Of a DNA stretch of 5,002 nt, positions 4,233 to 5,002 are shown piece by piece (the stretch's first letter is position 1; each line of letters starts with the position of its first letter). The DNA is taken from assembly GCA_023247135.1 (NCBI GenBank), contig JAHFHB010000173.1, positions 1-5,002 on the forward strand. The letters run 5' to 3'. Origin of the DNA: Candidatus Omnitrophota bacterium (GTDB lineage Bacteria; Omnitrophota; Omnitrophia; Omnitrophales; Aquincolibacteriaceae). Below the pieces are notes generated by a model. That model searched no databases and was not told where the DNA came from. It saw only the letters and a list, made by a program, of their open reading frames with translations. The position numbers and the translations under genes are program-made.

Positions 4233-5002
4233 ATGGGGTTAAATAGCCAACAGCGCGGGCGAGTATTTGAGAAATGCATCCAACAAATATTACTTAATAG
4301 TGGATTCAATGCGGTTATTCCTGATGGCCAAATTATTTATAAATCCTCTGCAGGTTTGATGTTGCATGGACTAGCTCAGCCACATAATACGGACGTTCTT
4401 GTCGACCCACCATTCCAGATCCCTTTTTTCTTTCCATCGCGCTTGATTATCGAATGTAAGTGCTATAGAGCAGCTGTTGATTTATCGGTTCTGAGAGGCG
4501 CGCTAGGTTTGCGAGAAGACGTAAATGGCTTTGATATTGTCACCAGAGAGACGCTTGAAAAGCGAAAAAGTTACCGCCAGCATGGGGTGGCCGTATTCGA
4601 CAGAGACAGATATTTCTATCAGGTTGCTGTCGCCTCACTAAGCGGATTTACTAAGCCAGCACAAGAATTTGCTCTGGTGCACCGAATTCCACTCATCAAC
4701 ATTGAGCAAATGCCGTTCAGTCAGAAAATACGAGATATTTTGTTTTGTGATGACGTTAGAGATGAGCATGAGCTGACGGACCAACCATCTGCAGGCACAG
4801 ATCCAGTTGTTGATGAAAGATGGCAGGCATTGCAAAGTTGCTTGGGGGATTTGTTTACAAGATTTTGTGTCGCGCTTTTATCAAGCGGGGACATCTTGTT
4901 TCTATATACAGAAAGTGAGAAACAGTGGCTACTTGATGCAAGCGAGGTAGCGCTGCATTGGGCCGATAACAAGCGGTTCTGGCGGATTATGTCGCAGAAT
5001 CA
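4233..5002 (+). CDS. PD-(D/E)XK (Mrr-like) nuclease-fold protein, 3' end beyond the window
   Basis: The frame is open from the ATG at 4233 to the window edge, giving 256 complete codons without a stop. An in-frame TAA at 4209-4211 and the absence of another ATG between fix this start; GAGAG (4218-4222) is a weak Shine-Dalgarno. Residues 8-25 (RGRVFEKCIQQILLNSGF) resemble the first helix of Mrr-type domains, with Glu13. Asp54 (NTDVLVD) and Glu74-Cys-Lys76 (LIIECKCYR) supply the D...ExK catalytic pattern, followed by a VDLSVLRGALG helix. I infer a DNA-cleaving restriction-like domain. Residues about 150-256 are not recognised and could be a target-recognition or partner domain. The composition is more AT-rich than the JAMM/methyltransferase genes, suggesting separate acquisition. 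No methyltransferase or helicase partner is visible in the window. Confidence 0.75.
   Translation, partial: MGLNSQQRGRVFEKCIQQILLNSGFNAVIPDGQIIYKSSAGLMLHGLAQPHNTDVLVDPPFQIPFFFPSRLIIECKCYRAAVDLSVLRGALGLREDVNGFDIVTRETLEKRKSYRQHGVAVFDRDRYFYQVAVASLSGFTKPAQEFALVHRIPLINIEQMPFSQKIRDILFCDDVRDEHELTDQPSAGTDPVVDERWQALQSCLGDLFTRFCVALLSSGDILFLYTESEKQWLLDASEVALHWADNKRFWRIMSQN

Noticed and set aside
4638..4972. Minus-strand open frames over the nuclease gene
   Set aside because: The plus strand is continuously open with PD-(D/E)XK motifs; the minus-strand peptides show no domain.

Overview
The window is bacterial. Genes are tightly packed and sometimes overlapping, recognisable Shine-Dalgarno sites are present in places, and the intergenic gaps are crowded with short palindromic and dispersed repeats. 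The combination of an M67-type JAMM protein, a nucleotidyltransferase toxin-like gene, a DUF4160/DUF2442 pair and repeats of the 'GTCATCCTG ... GACGAAGAAGGATCT' and 'ATTAAGTA ... GTGTCCCCGGAAT' kind resembles uncultured Gram-negative lineages such as Omnitrophota and their relatives. That assignment is an impression from sequence style, not a demonstrated placement.

Layout. (1) 31-60 is a perfect 30-bp palindrome. (2) 96-1576 holds two overlapping genes: a small JAMM (Prok-JAB/M67) metallopeptidase, and a class I SAM methyltransferase with an N-terminal four-cysteine Trm112-like zinc domain. (3) 1577-1972 has no gene. It holds a 58-bp tandem repeat, a dispersed repeat, an 85-bp element with inverted ends, and an AT-rich array of three near-identical 16-bp inverted repeats centred exactly 22 bp apart. 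(4) 1973-3252 is a two-gene operon with an ATGA overlap: a DUF6036/AbiEii-like nucleotidyltransferase, then a helical protein with an HTH-like C-terminus and an internal RNxxxH motif. (5) 3253-3532 has no gene. It holds a diverged repeat end and a strong hairpin that overlaps a G-quadruplex motif. (6) 3533-3994 is a DUF4160/DUF2442 pair overlapping by 41 bp. The DUF4160 frame is interrupted by one missing base, at a heptamer (G GGC CCG) that formally fits the -1 frameshift pattern. (7) 3995-4232 has no gene. It carries two small stem-loops, a second copy of the dispersed repeat, and a plausible sigma-70 promoter at the edge of that repeat. (8) From 4233 to the window end is the open 5' part of a PD-(D/E)XK nuclease gene, visibly more AT-rich than the first operon.

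Interpretation. The right two-thirds looks like a small accessory (defence or toxin-antitoxin) island: an NTase operon with its own operator array, a second toxin-antitoxin-like pair, and a Mrr-like nuclease. Two direct copies of a 51-bp repeat core (49/51 identical) bracket the NTase operon and the DUF4160/DUF2442 pair. The most promising candidate for something undescribed is the NTase/partner operon with its triple operator.
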